Assembly: GCA_017557195.1 (NCBI GenBank)
Contig: JAFZAL010000017.1
Span: 39,722-103,721 of the forward strand
Source of the DNA: Thermoguttaceae bacterium
Lineage (GTDB): Bacteria > Planctomycetota > Planctomycetia > Pirellulales > Thermoguttaceae
Reading direction: 5' to 3'
DNA: 64,000 nucleotides
The position numbers and the translations under genes were made by a program. Of this stretch, positions 27,801 through 36,192 are shown piece after piece. Below the pieces are notes generated by a model. It was given only the letters and a program-made list of their open reading frames with translations. It had not been told where the DNA came from and did no database searches. Position 1 is the first letter of the stretch. The number at the start of each line of letters is the position of its first letter.

Positions 27801-29657
27801 AACAATAACAACGCGCTGGTTCGAGATGCAAGCAAAAACGTTACAATTACCGGCGACGGCGATTTCATCAAGACAGGACCCGGCAAACTCTTTATTACCG
27901 TTAATGGCAACAGCGGCAAAGTCGCCATCGTTCTTTCTGACAAAGCCGTCATCGACGTTCAGGAAGGCGACCTGGTCAACGGCGGATGGTCGCCCAACTG
28001 CTGGAAATACTCAGACAATTCCGCTTACAACCAGGCAACCCTCAACGTCGGTCCGAATGGAACGGTTGACCTTTGGGACGGAACGATGAACGTCGGCGGC
28101 ATTACCGGCGATATCGACGGCGACAATCACGGCTTGATCATGTCCAAAAACAACGGGCATCTCGTTGTCGGCATGGGCATGGACGCCGAAAAAACATTCG
28201 TCTATAACGGCGACCTTACTCTCAATGAAAACCGAAGCTTTACAAAAGAAGGCGAAACGACTCAAAAATTTACGGGAACGTACTACAACCTCGGCGTAAC
28301 AAACGCGAACAACGGAACGCTGGAATTCTCCGGAAACACGACGTTGGGAACCGTTAATTTCAACGGCGACGGCAAAATCGACGTTACAGACGGTACATTG
28401 ACTTTTGCTAAATCGATTAACCTCACGCCGACCATTCCTCTGACCATTGACAGCGACGTTGTGGTAATCGCCGACCCCGGCAACGACGGCGAACAGGTTG
28501 TCGCTCAAGCGTATAACGACAGCGGGGCTACGCCGCTCAAGCTTAATAACCGGGTCATTGTCAGAAGCGGATACTTCAGAACGGTCAACGTTTCCAGCGA
28601 TACCAAACTTGAACTTGACGGCGGAACGCTGCAAAACAACGGCAATAACACTGGCACGTCGACGTCAACTATCAATACCGATATTCTTCTGACATCCGAT
28701 TCCCGCCTCATGGCTGGCTGGAACGGACGCATGGACGTCAACGGCGTCATTTCCGGCCCCGGCATGCTGATTATTCGCGACGACAGCGGCACGATTTATC
28801 TCAATAAATCCAATACCTACACCGGCGGAACGCAAGTCGGCGACAACTACAACTCCGGACAGCCCGGCCGTCTTGTCGCGGGCGCGGAAAACGTCCTGGG
28901 AACCGGACGTCTGTATTTTATCAAAGACAATTCGTTCTTCGACATGAAGGGATACGCTCAAACGATTGGCGGATTGGGCAAAGACATGAGCGCTGACGAA
29001 GTTCAGTACAAAGGCTCCGTCAACAACTCCGGCGCGGAAACGACGCTGACAATCAACGTTCCAGAAGGCGAAACGTACAACTACACCGGCGCCGTTGCGA
29101 ACAATATCAGCATCGTCAAAACGGGAGCGGGAACGCAGCAGTTCAACCTTGAACAGAATGCGACGTTTGCGAAAGAGATTCTCGTCACCAATGGACGTCT
29201 GGATATGAAAGAATACTATACGGGATTGCTTACCGTCAAATCCGGCGGCGTCTTCTCGCCCGGCAACTCGATTGGAACGCTCAATCTGACAGGCGACTTT
29301 AATCTTGACGGCGGAACGCTGCTGATGGAAATCGGCGGTCCGACGGCAGCCGACAGCGATCAGCTGATTATCAATGGCAATTTGCTGTTGAACGACGGGG
29401 ACATTGTTCTTCAATTCCTCGACGGCATGACGCCCAACGCGGAATTTGCCGTTGTTTTAGACGCTGACAACAGCGGAGACCTCGACGTTTTGAGCCTTAT
29501 CGACTCCTATTATTTCTCTGGTTTGAGCTACGGCTTAATCGACGGTTTGTGGACGTTGTCCGGTAAAATTGACCCCAACGCTGTTCCGGAACCGTCCACC
29601 TGGGCCCTGTTGGTTCTTGGGGTTATCGGGCTTCTATTCTGGCGAAAAAGAAAATAA
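24849..29657 (+). CDS. Giant PEP-CTERM autotransporter-like protein with internal duplication
   Basis: A 1602-residue exported beta-helix protein. A signal peptide (LLAVVVTLSLVALLTLSVNA) is followed by Gly/Asn/Thr-rich passenger repeats (SGPGKLIIRNDSG, YTGGTQ, GTLQNNGNNTG). A block of roughly 575 residues occurs twice, with very similar segments such as LVRDASKNVTITGDG and VLSDKAVIDVQEGDLVNGGW. Near the end is an autotransporter-style motif (GRLDMKEYYTGLLTVKSGG) also seen in the protein at 242-3235 (GRLDMQGYFKGLLSVDSG), then the PEP-CTERM tail VPEPSTWALLVLGVIGLLF with RKRK. It would be exported by Sec, sorted by the exosortase upstream and displayed or released. Its binding target is unknown. 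Confidence 0.88.
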   Translation: MNFTFRPHRLLAVVVTLSLVALLTLSVNADYFEEAFNSSNPVTLGDNDVLVIKSTDENSRYTYNNYSGSGSVYLSLERLSFFNTNIPSEYTNPQVFIVGSALGLPDLGLDESSNPKTSSSVFGAGRILVLTNELPTADGTATVNEGALFNDNGSTPIYDNPIQIKGVGGIRVGWNANLTVSGKISDYTDANGAVTPGKLIIESDSSDIRILNGANDYSGGTQISGGNSAYGAGALTQTVQVDGTPYGTGPISFGANGSVLALNDHTITVGGFDGGMTGTVSGADTLTINIGANNYSAPVTINNVANLTVIGTGSQTVAATDVTDLTISSGEMGFSGALNVPGSITIASGATLKMTGTGSSLNAGNQVKIRDGATLYFEDAVPRNGTYDLAINVEEGGTLKFYETNTVDHNDYNSLVRDASKNVTITGDGSFIKTGTGKLFMTYNGNSAKLAIVLSDKAVIDVQEGDLVNGGWNAASWKYADGSAYNQATLNVGPNGTIDLWDGTMHVGGITGNVDGENAGLIMSKNNGHLVVGMSMTDADKSFVYNGNVTLNGGRSITKEGKTTQVFAGEYNNLGTTAVNDGVLEISGTATLGTATVNGGKLEISSSNATLTTTNLNGGSLDVSGTVNLETVNFADGGKLNVIQNGVATFTKATNLNQYTNITVDNTASLVVDPGNDGEQAVAQSQSGEFNINGKVTVKSGYFRVVNVPNTATIELDGGTLQNNGNNTGTTDSVVNSNVILTSDSNLMAGWSGTLTVNGVVSGPGKLIIRNDSGDVYLNNTNTHTGGTQIGDNYKNPNARLIMGADNALGTGPIYFGASNSKLDMVTYSQVFNGIDNQNGSGGNFTGDTIVSSYVFESPTFNAPEGTNFIYTGTMPASTGTLTKVGAGSQVLGSADVENIAVTEGTLGFSGVLNATGDISFPSGTTFKMYGTASALNAANPIVVQNGAALYFENAVPRNDNTDLAINIEEGGTLTFYETDAGDHNNNNALVRDASKNVTITGDGDFIKTGPGKLFITVNGNSGKVAIVLSDKAVIDVQEGDLVNGGWSPNCWKYSDNSAYNQATLNVGPNGTVDLWDGTMNVGGITGDIDGDNHGLIMSKNNGHLVVGMGMDAEKTFVYNGDLTLNENRSFTKEGETTQKFTGTYYNLGVTNANNGTLEFSGNTTLGTVNFNGDGKIDVTDGTLTFAKSINLTPTIPLTIDSDVVVIADPGNDGEQVVAQAYNDSGATPLKLNNRVIVRSGYFRTVNVSSDTKLELDGGTLQNNGNNTGTSTSTINTDILLTSDSRLMAGWNGRMDVNGVISGPGMLIIRDDSGTIYLNKSNTYTGGTQVGDNYNSGQPGRLVAGAENVLGTGRLYFIKDNSFFDMKGYAQTIGGLGKDMSADEVQYKGSVNNSGAETTLTINVPEGETYNYTGAVANNISIVKTGAGTQQFNLEQNATFAKEILVTNGRLDMKEYYTGLLTVKSGGVFSPGNSIGTLNLTGDFNLDGGTLLMEIGGPTAADSDQLIINGNLLLNDGDIVLQFLDGMTPNAEFAVVLDADNSGDLDVLSLIDSYYFSGLSYGLIDGLWTLSGKIDPNAVPEPSTWALLVLGVIGLLFWRKRK
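25900..28960 (+). repeat. Internal tandem duplication, offset 1725 bp
   Basis: The coding block from about 25900 to 27340 is repeated from about 27640 to 28960. Aligned landmarks (CTGGTTCGAGATGCAAGC at 26091 and 27816) give an offset of exactly 1725 bases, or 575 codons. DNA identity is high in the centre and lower toward the edges. Confidence 0.85.
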
Positions 29658-29666
29658 TACGTCTAC

Positions 29667-29727
29667 GGGGGGCGGGTATTACCCGCCTTAATTATTAATC
29701 TTTTTTTCGCAGACAATGTCTGCTCCC
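29667..29727. repeat. Left REP-type element beside the RAYT gene
   Basis: Two palindromes in tandem: GGCGGGTATTACCCGCC inside 29667-29687 and GCAGACAATGTCTGC (29709-29723). The element is an inverted copy of the one at 30428-30492. REP-associated transposases are typically bracketed by such pairs. Confidence 0.85.
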
Positions 29728-29761
29728 CTGAAAGTCACCTCCCCAGAATGAAAAGTTAAAC

Positions 29762-30405
29762 ATGTTTTACAGAGGAGAAAACAAAAACTGTTATAAGCGA
29801 AGCGGGCTGCCTCATTGAGATCATTCTGGCGTCCGGCAGGCTCTGACATATCGTCTTTGGGACACATTCCTCAAAGTGAAGTTTTGAAAATCGAGAAAGC
29901 CGTCGGCAACTCACATCCTGACATTAGAGATTACGCCTTACGTCGCTATACAGAAGGCTGTCTGAATCGTGGGTTTGGCTCTGGACTGTTAAAGTATCCT
30001 GAAATCGCAAAAATTGTATTAAGACGCTGGTTAGAAGATAATGGAAAAGCATACGAACTTTATGAATGGGTAATCATGCCAAACCACGTACATTTATTGT
30101 TTCGTCCATATCCCGGCTATTCCTTATGTGATATTATCCAGTCGTGGAAAATGCAGTCTGGCAAGTTAATTCGTCAGACGGACATTTATCGTCAGATTAT
30201 ACAGGATTACCCAGACGATTTGAAGGATTCCATTTGGAACTCGGATTATTTTGATCGCGAAATTCGTTCGAACGCTCATTTTCACAATATGAAAAAGTAT
30301 ATCTATAATAATCCGATTGGTTTAATATGGAATGGTCATCATATTGAACGCCCAGAAGACTGGCCATTTTCCTCCGCGTCTACAGGTTGGCAATCGTATT
30401 TTTGA
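29762..30405 (+). pseudogene. Broken REP-associated tyrosine transposase (RAYT)
   Basis: A Y1/HUH transposase of the TnpA-REP class that should mobilise the flanking REP palindromes as single-stranded DNA. The core is intact: MPNHVHLLF is the HUH motif, and NSDYFDREIR and YIYNNPIG carry the tyrosine region. The N-terminus is broken. An ATG at 29762 begins MFYRGENKNCYKRSGLPH, then TGA (29816-29818) stands where the family has an aromatic residue, usually Trp. The frame continues DHSGVRQALTYRLWDT, and a missing A near 29866 then shifts into the main open frame at IPQSEVLK. So one nonsense and one frameshift mutation separate it from a full-length protein. The open part from 29815 (TTG) lacks the first strand of the fold and is unlikely to be active. 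Confidence 0.8.
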
Positions 30406-30427
30406 AAAACTATCAAGGGAACATTCT

Positions 30428-30492
30428 GGGTAGCGGACATTGTCCGCGAAATCTAAAGTTATTTGTTTTTAGGCGGGTAATACCCGCCCCCC
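30428..30492. repeat. Right REP-type element beside the RAYT gene
   Basis: Palindromes GCGGACATTGTCCGC (30433-30447) and GGCGGGTAATACCCGCC within 30472-30492 are in mirror order to the left element. The whole RAYT gene is thus enclosed by inverted repeats of about 61-65 bases. Confidence 0.85.
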
Positions 30493-30550
30493 ATAAAATT
30501 CCCCGCTCCCCAGAAACGCATTCCGCATTCCGAATTCCTCTCCCCCCCTC

Positions 30551-30578
30551 TTGACGAAAAATCCGATTTTGATAGAAT
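30551..30578 (+). promoter_or_regulatory. Promoter of tRNA-Ser
   Basis: TTGACG (30551-30556) and TAGAAT (30573-30578) with a 16-base spacer lie 24 bases before the tRNA. Confidence 0.7.
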
Positions 30579-30602
30579 ACCATCAATAATTACACGCCAT
30601 TG

Positions 30603-30685
30603 GGAGGATAAGCGAATGGCTAGCAACCTCATTGGAAATGAGGCGCCCCTTTCTGGGGTTGCGAGTTCGAATCTCGTGTCCTCCG
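30603..30685 (+). tRNA. tRNA-Ser(GGA)
   Basis: GGAGGAT pairs with GTCCTCC in the acceptor stem. The anticodon loop TTGGAAA between CCTCA and TGAGG gives GGA. A long variable arm (GCGCCCCTTTCTGGGGTTGC) and the GTTCGAATC T-arm are typical of class II tRNA-Ser. The CCA end is not encoded. Confidence 0.95.
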
Positions 30686-30692
30686 CTTTCGC

Positions 30693-30730
30693 AATCGTTT
30701 GGGATTTATCCAATTCCAAACGATTTTTTT
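30693..30730 (+). terminator. Rho-independent terminator after tRNA-Ser
   Basis: AATCGTTTGG (30693-30702) pairs perfectly with CCAAACGATT (30716-30725), followed by a T tract. Confidence 0.9.
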
Positions 30731-30848
30731 ATGATTTTTCTCTCTCACTCCTTGACTTTTTCTCCTTTTCTTGTTACCATATTAATAAGGAAATTTATAG
30801 AAACGCGGTAGCGTCTCCATATTATATTAACGTCTGTTTTGAAAAACC

Positions 30849-32495
30849 ATGACACGTCAGTTACTTAATAACATTTCTGTATACGCGCTGATTTTTGCTT
30901 TGTCGTTTTTGACCGTTTTGGGGTTCAGTTCTTCATTAAAAGCGGACGCCCCGCAAGAATTGCCGAAACTGACGCCCAAGTCCCCGGAAGTCGTCGCCGC
31001 GCTGGATAAAATGTGCGCTTATCTGGCAGCCCATTACAAAGACGAAGAACGCGCCGGCGGCAAGGCGCTGGCGGCTCTGGCTTACTATAAGTACACAGGC
31101 GAAAAACATCATCAAATTTACGTCGATACAATCAACGCCATTAAAGAGAAGTTAACTAAAGAACCCGGGAAAGTTGATTTGGATATTTACGAGACCGGTC
31201 TTTCTCTGATTTTTTTGGTCGAATACGACCCAGAAGGCAACAAGGCTCTGATTGACGCTATTTACAAAAGTCTTTTGGATCGCCAAAAGCCGCACGGCGG
31301 TTGGGGATATCCCTACAATACAACCGGGGACACGTCTCAAACGCAGTACGGCGTTCTTTCCACCTGGACGCTGCTCAAAGCCCGTCAGCCGGTCAATATG
31401 CAATCTGGCGAAAGCGCCATCGACTGGCTTCTCAAAACGCAAGACCCGGAAGGCTGCTTTGGCTATCAGGGAGCTGTTGCAGAGAAAATCGGTCAACCTG
31501 TAAAGCAGTCGCAAACGGGTTTATGCATGACCGCTGCGGCGCTGGGAAGTCTGTATATTCTTTCTGACGTACTCAATATCGGTCGAGTCGCCCAGGTTGA
31601 CAACGCACTGCAGGATGCGTTAAAGCCCGTCGATCAAAATAAAGACGTTCAACGGAACTATCGTTCTACGACGTCGCCCAAAGCTGTGGCAGAGGTTAAA
31701 AAACTGGGAAACGAATGGTTCGACAAAAATTTTGAAGTTGAATACTCATCCTGGCCGTACTACTATTATTATGCGGTTGAACGATACGAGAGTTTTCGAG
31801 AGGCCCTGGACGGAACTACAATTGACCCGTCCCCGTACTGGTACAACGCTATTGCCAACAGAATTCTCAAAAATATGAGCAGAGACGGCGCCGTCAGCGA
31901 CAGCTGCAAAACGGTTTGCGCCACGTCATTCGCCGCGCTGTTTTTAATGCGTTCCACCAAACGGGCGATTGAAAAAGACCGTTATCTCGGCGGCGGCGAG
32001 CTTATCGGAGGCAAGGGATTTCCAACCGACATGACCCGCACCGCGGTTCGAAACGGAAAAGTCGTTTCCAAGCGCGCCCCGACAACGGCGGAAGAAATGC
32101 TCGAAGCTCTTAAAGACCCCGATAACGAAGCCCTGGAAGCCGCTGTCGATTCTCTTGACGAAATGCCGCCCGAGCTGGCAAAGGCGATTATGTCCGAAAC
32201 TGCAAAGCAGATTCAAAAGCTCGTTTCCGACCCAAAACCGGAACGACGAACGGCGGCGGTCAAGGCGTTAGGCAAAAGCGGAGAACTGGACAACGTCCCG
32301 GTTTTGCTCTACGCTCTGACCGACCCGGACGAAACCGTCGTTCTCGCGGCGCGAGATTCCCTGTGCACCATCGCCCGCAAGCTCAACGGCGGTTACGGCC
32401 CCATGGAAGGATTCGACGAAGTCCAGCGCGACAGGGCTATTGCCAAATGGAAAGCGTGGTTTAAGTCCATTCGCCCAGCCGCTGAATTGGAATAA
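30849..32495 (+). CDS. Secreted protein with prenyltransferase/squalene-cyclase-fold repeats and HEAT repeats
   Basis: A 548-residue exported protein with a signal peptide over residues 1-32 (ALIFALSFLTVLGF, ending SLKADA). The middle has alpha/alpha-barrel repeats of the prenyltransferase/squalene oxidase type (LLDRQKPHGGWGYPY, WLLKTQDPEGCFGYQG, TGLCMTAAALGSLY). The C-terminal part has HEAT-like helices (PERRTAAVKALGKSGELDNVPVLLYALTDPDETVVLAARDSL). Such proteins are abundant in planctomycetes without a known enzyme activity. The catalytic DxDD of squalene cyclases is not evident, so a binding or scaffold role is more likely. It is monocistronic between tRNA-Ser and the oxidoreductase. Confidence 0.75.
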   Translation: MTRQLLNNISVYALIFALSFLTVLGFSSSLKADAPQELPKLTPKSPEVVAALDKMCAYLAAHYKDEERAGGKALAALAYYKYTGEKHHQIYVDTINAIKEKLTKEPGKVDLDIYETGLSLIFLVEYDPEGNKALIDAIYKSLLDRQKPHGGWGYPYNTTGDTSQTQYGVLSTWTLLKARQPVNMQSGESAIDWLLKTQDPEGCFGYQGAVAEKIGQPVKQSQTGLCMTAAALGSLYILSDVLNIGRVAQVDNALQDALKPVDQNKDVQRNYRSTTSPKAVAEVKKLGNEWFDKNFEVEYSSWPYYYYYAVERYESFREALDGTTIDPSPYWYNAIANRILKNMSRDGAVSDSCKTVCATSFAALFLMRSTKRAIEKDRYLGGGELIGGKGFPTDMTRTAVRNGKVVSKRAPTTAEEMLEALKDPDNEALEAAVDSLDEMPPELAKAIMSETAKQIQKLVSDPKPERRTAAVKALGKSGELDNVPVLLYALTDPDETVVLAARDSLCTIARKLNGGYGPMEGFDEVQRDRAIAKWKAWFKSIRPAAELE

Positions 32496-32812
32496 AATTT
32501 GCAAAAAATTCCGAAAATTTTTTAAAAATACGTCTCCGGGTCTTGCAATCGACTAAAACATTTTGTAGAATAAAGTTAATCTTACGCAAAGGGCGTGAAT
32601 TAACAGCGTTGTTTTTAGTAAAATTTCGGCGCTGATTCACGCCTTGTCAGACGGTAATTTATAAACAGAATATGTTTATGTACATCGTTTGAAAAACGTA
32701 GGTTATTTAAAAGCTTCACAGGAAGTTTCGATAGCGGCGGACATTCAGCCGTCGATTTTCCAACTATCCTGATGTTCATCCCCATCAACTTCTTTACAAA
32801 GGAGATTTTTCC
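32496..32812. other. Intergenic region with an inverted repeat and leader
   Basis: GGGCGTGAATTAACAGCG near 32590 can pair imperfectly with CGCTGATTCACGCC near 32630-32644. It may terminate the upstream transcript or regulate the oxidoreductase gene. A strong AAAGGAG ribosome site lies just before the ATG at 32813. No ORF is supported. Confidence 0.45.
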
Positions 32813-34168
32813 ATGTTGAAGACTTCACGTCGTAACTTTTTGAAGTCCACCGCCGTTGCCGGCGCGGGCGTAATTTTGATGCACAATCTCGCCTCTGGCG
32901 AATCCCCGAACGAAAAGATTAACTTTGCTGCTATCGGCGTTTCCGGTAAAGGCGGTTCCGACACAGCAGACGCAGCCAACTCCGGCAATCTGGTCGCAAT
33001 TTGCGATACTGACGCCAACAAACGCCGCGGCGCTCTGAAACGCTATGAAGGCGTTGCTGAATTCTCTGACTTCCGCGAAATGTTTGACAAGATGGGCGAT
33101 AAAATTGACGCCTTCACCTGCTCAATTCCAGACCACATGCACGCTCCCGCCTGCTTGATGGGTATGCGTCTTGGCAAACACTGCTTCTGCCAGAAACCGA
33201 TGACCCGAACCATTTACGAAGCTCGTATGATGGCGAAAGTCGCGAAAGAAAACAAGTGCTGCACCCAGATGGGCAACCAGGGCACCGCCAACCAATACCT
33301 CCGTATTTGCGAAGCCCTTTGCAAGATCGGATTCCTCGGCGACCTGCTCGAAGCTCACGTTTGGACCAACCGTCCGATTTGGCCGCAGGGCGGCGGACGT
33401 CCTGATCCCAAACCGATTCCGGACTTCCTGGATTGGGAACACTGGCTGGGCGTTGCTCCGGAACGCCCCTACGCTGACGGCTATCACCCGTTCTCATGGC
33501 GCGGATACTGGGATTTCGGCACCGGCGCTCTGGGCGACATGGCTTGCCATACGTTCAACATGCCGTACGCCGCCTGTAAGCTGGCAGACCCGTCCTCCGT
33601 TGTCGCCACCACCTCTGGTCACAATTACGAAACCATGCCGCAGTGGAGCATTATCGAATTCCAGTTCCCGGAAACGTCTGAACGCAAAGCGGTCAAGGCG
33701 TTCTGGTATGACGGCGGAAAGAAGATGCCGGCTGAAAAACTCGAAGGCTTTGCTCAGCTGCCCAACACCGGTTCCTGCATTTTCGGAAGCAAGATCATCA
33801 TGCTCGCCGGCGGCGACTACTGCGATCAGCTCTCGCTGTTTGACGCCAAGACCAAAGAAAAGGTCGAAATTCCGGCTGACCTCGATTGGGAACGCTCTCC
33901 GGGGCACTTCCAGGAATGGGTCAATCACATCAAGGGCGGTTTCGATTCCAAACCGGGTCACTCCAACTTCATTACTTACGCCAGCAAGCTGACCGAAACG
34001 ATTCTGTTGGGCAACCTCGCCGTCTACGGCGCGCCGGAAAAAGAAGTCAAGGGCGAACTGGTCGAATGGGACGCCGCCAACCTCAAGATCACCAACAATC
34101 CGAAGGGCAAAGACAAGATGGAACTGCTGGTCAAACCGCAGTACCGCGGCAACTATCGCCTGGACTAA
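32813..34168 (+). CDS. Tat-exported Gfo/Idh/MocA-family oxidoreductase
   Basis: An NAD(P)-dependent sugar or inositol dehydrogenase-like protein of 451 residues. A twin-arginine signal (SRRNFLKSTAVAGAGVIL, Arg6-Arg7) sends it folded across the membrane. The Rossmann start is NFAAIGVSGKGG, with VAICDTD as the acidic end of strand 2. The usual EKP motif appears as CQKP (GKHCFCQKPMTRT), a common variant in exported planctomycete members. The second domain has the WDFGTGALGDMACHTF histidine segment. Planctomycetes encode dozens of these, and the substrate cannot be inferred. Expression is probably high given the strong ribosome site. Confidence 0.88.
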   Translation: MLKTSRRNFLKSTAVAGAGVILMHNLASGESPNEKINFAAIGVSGKGGSDTADAANSGNLVAICDTDANKRRGALKRYEGVAEFSDFREMFDKMGDKIDAFTCSIPDHMHAPACLMGMRLGKHCFCQKPMTRTIYEARMMAKVAKENKCCTQMGNQGTANQYLRICEALCKIGFLGDLLEAHVWTNRPIWPQGGGRPDPKPIPDFLDWEHWLGVAPERPYADGYHPFSWRGYWDFGTGALGDMACHTFNMPYAACKLADPSSVVATTSGHNYETMPQWSIIEFQFPETSERKAVKAFWYDGGKKMPAEKLEGFAQLPNTGSCIFGSKIIMLAGGDYCDQLSLFDAKTKEKVEIPADLDWERSPGHFQEWVNHIKGGFDSKPGHSNFITYASKLTETILLGNLAVYGAPEKEVKGELVEWDAANLKITNNPKGKDKMELLVKPQYRGNYRLD

Positions 34169-34195
34169 GTTGGTATGGTAAATTAAAATTTTGTG

Positions 34196-34246
34196 AGGCG
34201 CTTGCGTAATTACTAATTACGCATTACGCATTACGAATTAAATAAC
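34196..34246. repeat. Intergenic repeat with GCGCTTGCGTA core
   Basis: An exact GCGCTTGCGTA (34198-34208) is followed by ATTACTAATTACGCATTACGCATTACG units. It matches the element at 54864-54905 closely. Confidence 0.75.
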
Positions 34247-34251
34247 CCGTT

Positions 34252-34280
34252 CAGCCGTCGGTTTTTCCGGCGGCTGTTTT
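34252..34280 (+). terminator. Rho-independent terminator after the Gfo/Idh gene
   Basis: CAGCCGTCGG (34252-34261) pairs with CCGGCGGCTG (34267-34276), followed by TTTT. It ends only about 8 bases before the next start codon. Confidence 0.8.
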
Positions 34281-34287
34281 GTATAGA

Positions 34288-34968
34288 ATGAATTCGATTT
34301 TATTGTTTGCTCAAGCCGTTTCCGACGCTTCTCCGTCTGTTACATTACAGTTCTTGTCGATATTGGGGCTGTTTTATCTGACGGTTATTACGCCGGGACC
34401 AGACTTTCTGGCAGTCGTTCAGGCCAGCTTAAACCGCGGTCTGAAAACTGGCTTGGCAACAGCGCTGGGAATCGGCTGCGGCTTGCTGTTTCATTGCACG
34501 TACAGCGTTCTGGGTGTAGCATGGCTGATTAAACAATACCCCTCGATTTTTTCCGTTGTTCGGGTTTTGGGCGGACTGTATATCGGCTATCTCGGAATAC
34601 AATCTTTGAGAAGCAAATCTATCGCCAACCTGGATGAGAATTCAGATCAAGCGAACGCGCAGTCCATTCTTAGCCGAGGCGGTTTTGTAACAGGGTTGCT
34701 TGTCAACCTCCTCAACGTCAAGGCGATGATCTGGTTTATATTCTTCTTTTCCAGCGTCATTCCGCAATCGTTTGGGTTGTCGCTCCGCGCTCTTTTCGCG
34801 CTTTGCTCTCTGATAGGCGCAATTGTCATATTTTCCCTTTTGGCGCTGTTTATTTCTCAACGCGTTGTCAGAACGACGCTGCAAAAGATGGGCAGAGCGG
34901 TCAATATCATTATCGGATTGGCGTTTCTGTTTATAGCCGCAGACATTCTCTACGGGCTGTTTCAATAA
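34288..34968 (+). CDS. LysE/RhtB-family amino-acid exporter
   Basis: An inner-membrane translocator of 226 residues that exports amino acids or related metabolites. The family signature ITPGPDFLAVVQASLNRG is at about residues 34-51, followed by five more hydrophobic helices (GLATALGIGCGLLFHCTYSVLG, NLLNVKAMIWFIFFF and others). I take the ATG at 34288; a TTG nine bases upstream is also in frame. No ribosome site can be seen because a terminator stem sits directly upstream, so translation may be leaderless-like or inefficient. The substrate is unknown. Confidence 0.85.
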   Translation: MNSILLFAQAVSDASPSVTLQFLSILGLFYLTVITPGPDFLAVVQASLNRGLKTGLATALGIGCGLLFHCTYSVLGVAWLIKQYPSIFSVVRVLGGLYIGYLGIQSLRSKSIANLDENSDQANAQSILSRGGFVTGLLVNLLNVKAMIWFIFFFSSVIPQSFGLSLRALFALCSLIGAIVIFSLLALFISQRVVRTTLQKMGRAVNIIIGLAFLFIAADILYGLFQ

Positions 34969-35022
34969 TTGGACAGAAATATTGTTTATCGAGGCGCTGT
35001 CGTTCTGGAAGGGATATCTTTG

Positions 35023-36174
35023 TCACCCCAAAATCATTTGCTCAAACTCTTCCACTTTTTTTGCCCACGACAGTTCTTCCACTCTCTTTCGGGCGCGGCG
35101 CTGAGTTGAAGTCATTCCTTTTTCAAGACGTTTTTTAAGAAGTTTAACAAACTCTTCAGGATTGTTGGCAACGTCCAAACAATCGCTCCATTCCGCAGTA
35201 GACGGAAGATTTCGAGCTATGACGGGTTTGTCAACCGCCAAATACTCAAGCATTTTCAGCGGCTGAATCTGTCGCGTTACATCGTTGTCCAAATAGGGCA
35301 TAATCAAAGCGCTCGATTCCATAGCCAAAGCCGGAAGCAGGCTATATTCTACCACGCCGTGAAAATGAACGTTTTTCGGCGCAAAGAGCTCTTTTGAAGG
35401 ATTTGCCGTCGGTCCGACAAAAATAAACGAATCTTTGGGAAAAGCATTCGCACACGCTGTTACAATCTCGGCGTCAAGACGCTGATCGATCAATCCCCAA
35501 TACAGAATTTTTCGACCGGGGTACTGCTTGAGCGCCTTCGTCGAACGGGGACGGCTGAAAAACTGCTCGTCAAAACCATGCTGAAGAAGAACAGAATTGC
35601 GTCCGGTTTGCTGGAAAATTCTGTCTTGCAGGGCGCGGGAAACGCAGATTATATCATGACATTTATCAATAAGCTCCGATTCCATCTGACGCAAGGGTTT
35701 GGCGTCCATTTCCGGCCAGCAGGACCAGTCGTCAACGCAATAATACACCCATCGGTCAACCGGCAATTCGCCAATAAGGTCGCTGATATATGGAACCGTT
35801 GAAATCCCAATAACCGGGCCGTCGTGTTTTTGCAGTTCTGGAACAATCTGCTTTACCAAAAGGGATTTGTTGATTCGCCGCCGGGTTTTTCCTCCAAATG
35901 ACGGCAGCATTTTGGGATTAAGAATTATCGGGTTGATACGTCCGGAATCGGACGCGGCATTTCCAGAGTCCTTCGTCGTTTTCATCCAGCTGACGGCTTT
36001 TTCAAACGTTCTGCGAATCGTAACCCAATTCAGCTTTATCGCGCGAGTTCCAATTGTGTTGACCCAAACAACGTCGTAACGATCCAGCAGACGTTTAATC
36101 AGATGCTGGCAGCTGGACGGATGCCGTCCCCAGTCGTCAGAAAAAACCAGCAGGAGCGTTTTGGAATTGCTCAT
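35023..36174 (-). CDS. GT4-like glycosyltransferase
   Basis: A 383-residue GT-B-fold glycosyltransferase. The N-terminal domain begins LLLVFSDDWGRHPSS and includes YYCVDDWSCWPEM and CHDIICVSRAL, the pattern of TuaH-like transferases. The C-terminal nucleotide-sugar domain has GRKILYWGLIDQRLD, FIFVGPT, and MPYLDNDVTRQIQPLKMLEYLAVDKPVIA with the acceptor-phosphate Lys/Glu region. It is the last gene of an operon with rmlD, a HAD protein, a GT39-like and another GT4 gene, 18 bases behind the latter. A role in rhamnose-containing surface glycan synthesis is inferred from that context. Confidence 0.82.
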   Translation of the reverse strand: MSNSKTLLLVFSDDWGRHPSSCQHLIKRLLDRYDVVWVNTIGTRAIKLNWVTIRRTFEKAVSWMKTTKDSGNAASDSGRINPIILNPKMLPSFGGKTRRRINKSLLVKQIVPELQKHDGPVIGISTVPYISDLIGELPVDRWVYYCVDDWSCWPEMDAKPLRQMESELIDKCHDIICVSRALQDRIFQQTGRNSVLLQHGFDEQFFSRPRSTKALKQYPGRKILYWGLIDQRLDAEIVTACANAFPKDSFIFVGPTANPSKELFAPKNVHFHGVVEYSLLPALAMESSALIMPYLDNDVTRQIQPLKMLEYLAVDKPVIARNLPSTAEWSDCLDVANNPEEFVKLLKKRLEKGMTSTQRRARKRVEELSWAKKVEEFEQMILG

Positions 36175-36192
36175 TTTATTTGTTACATGAAT

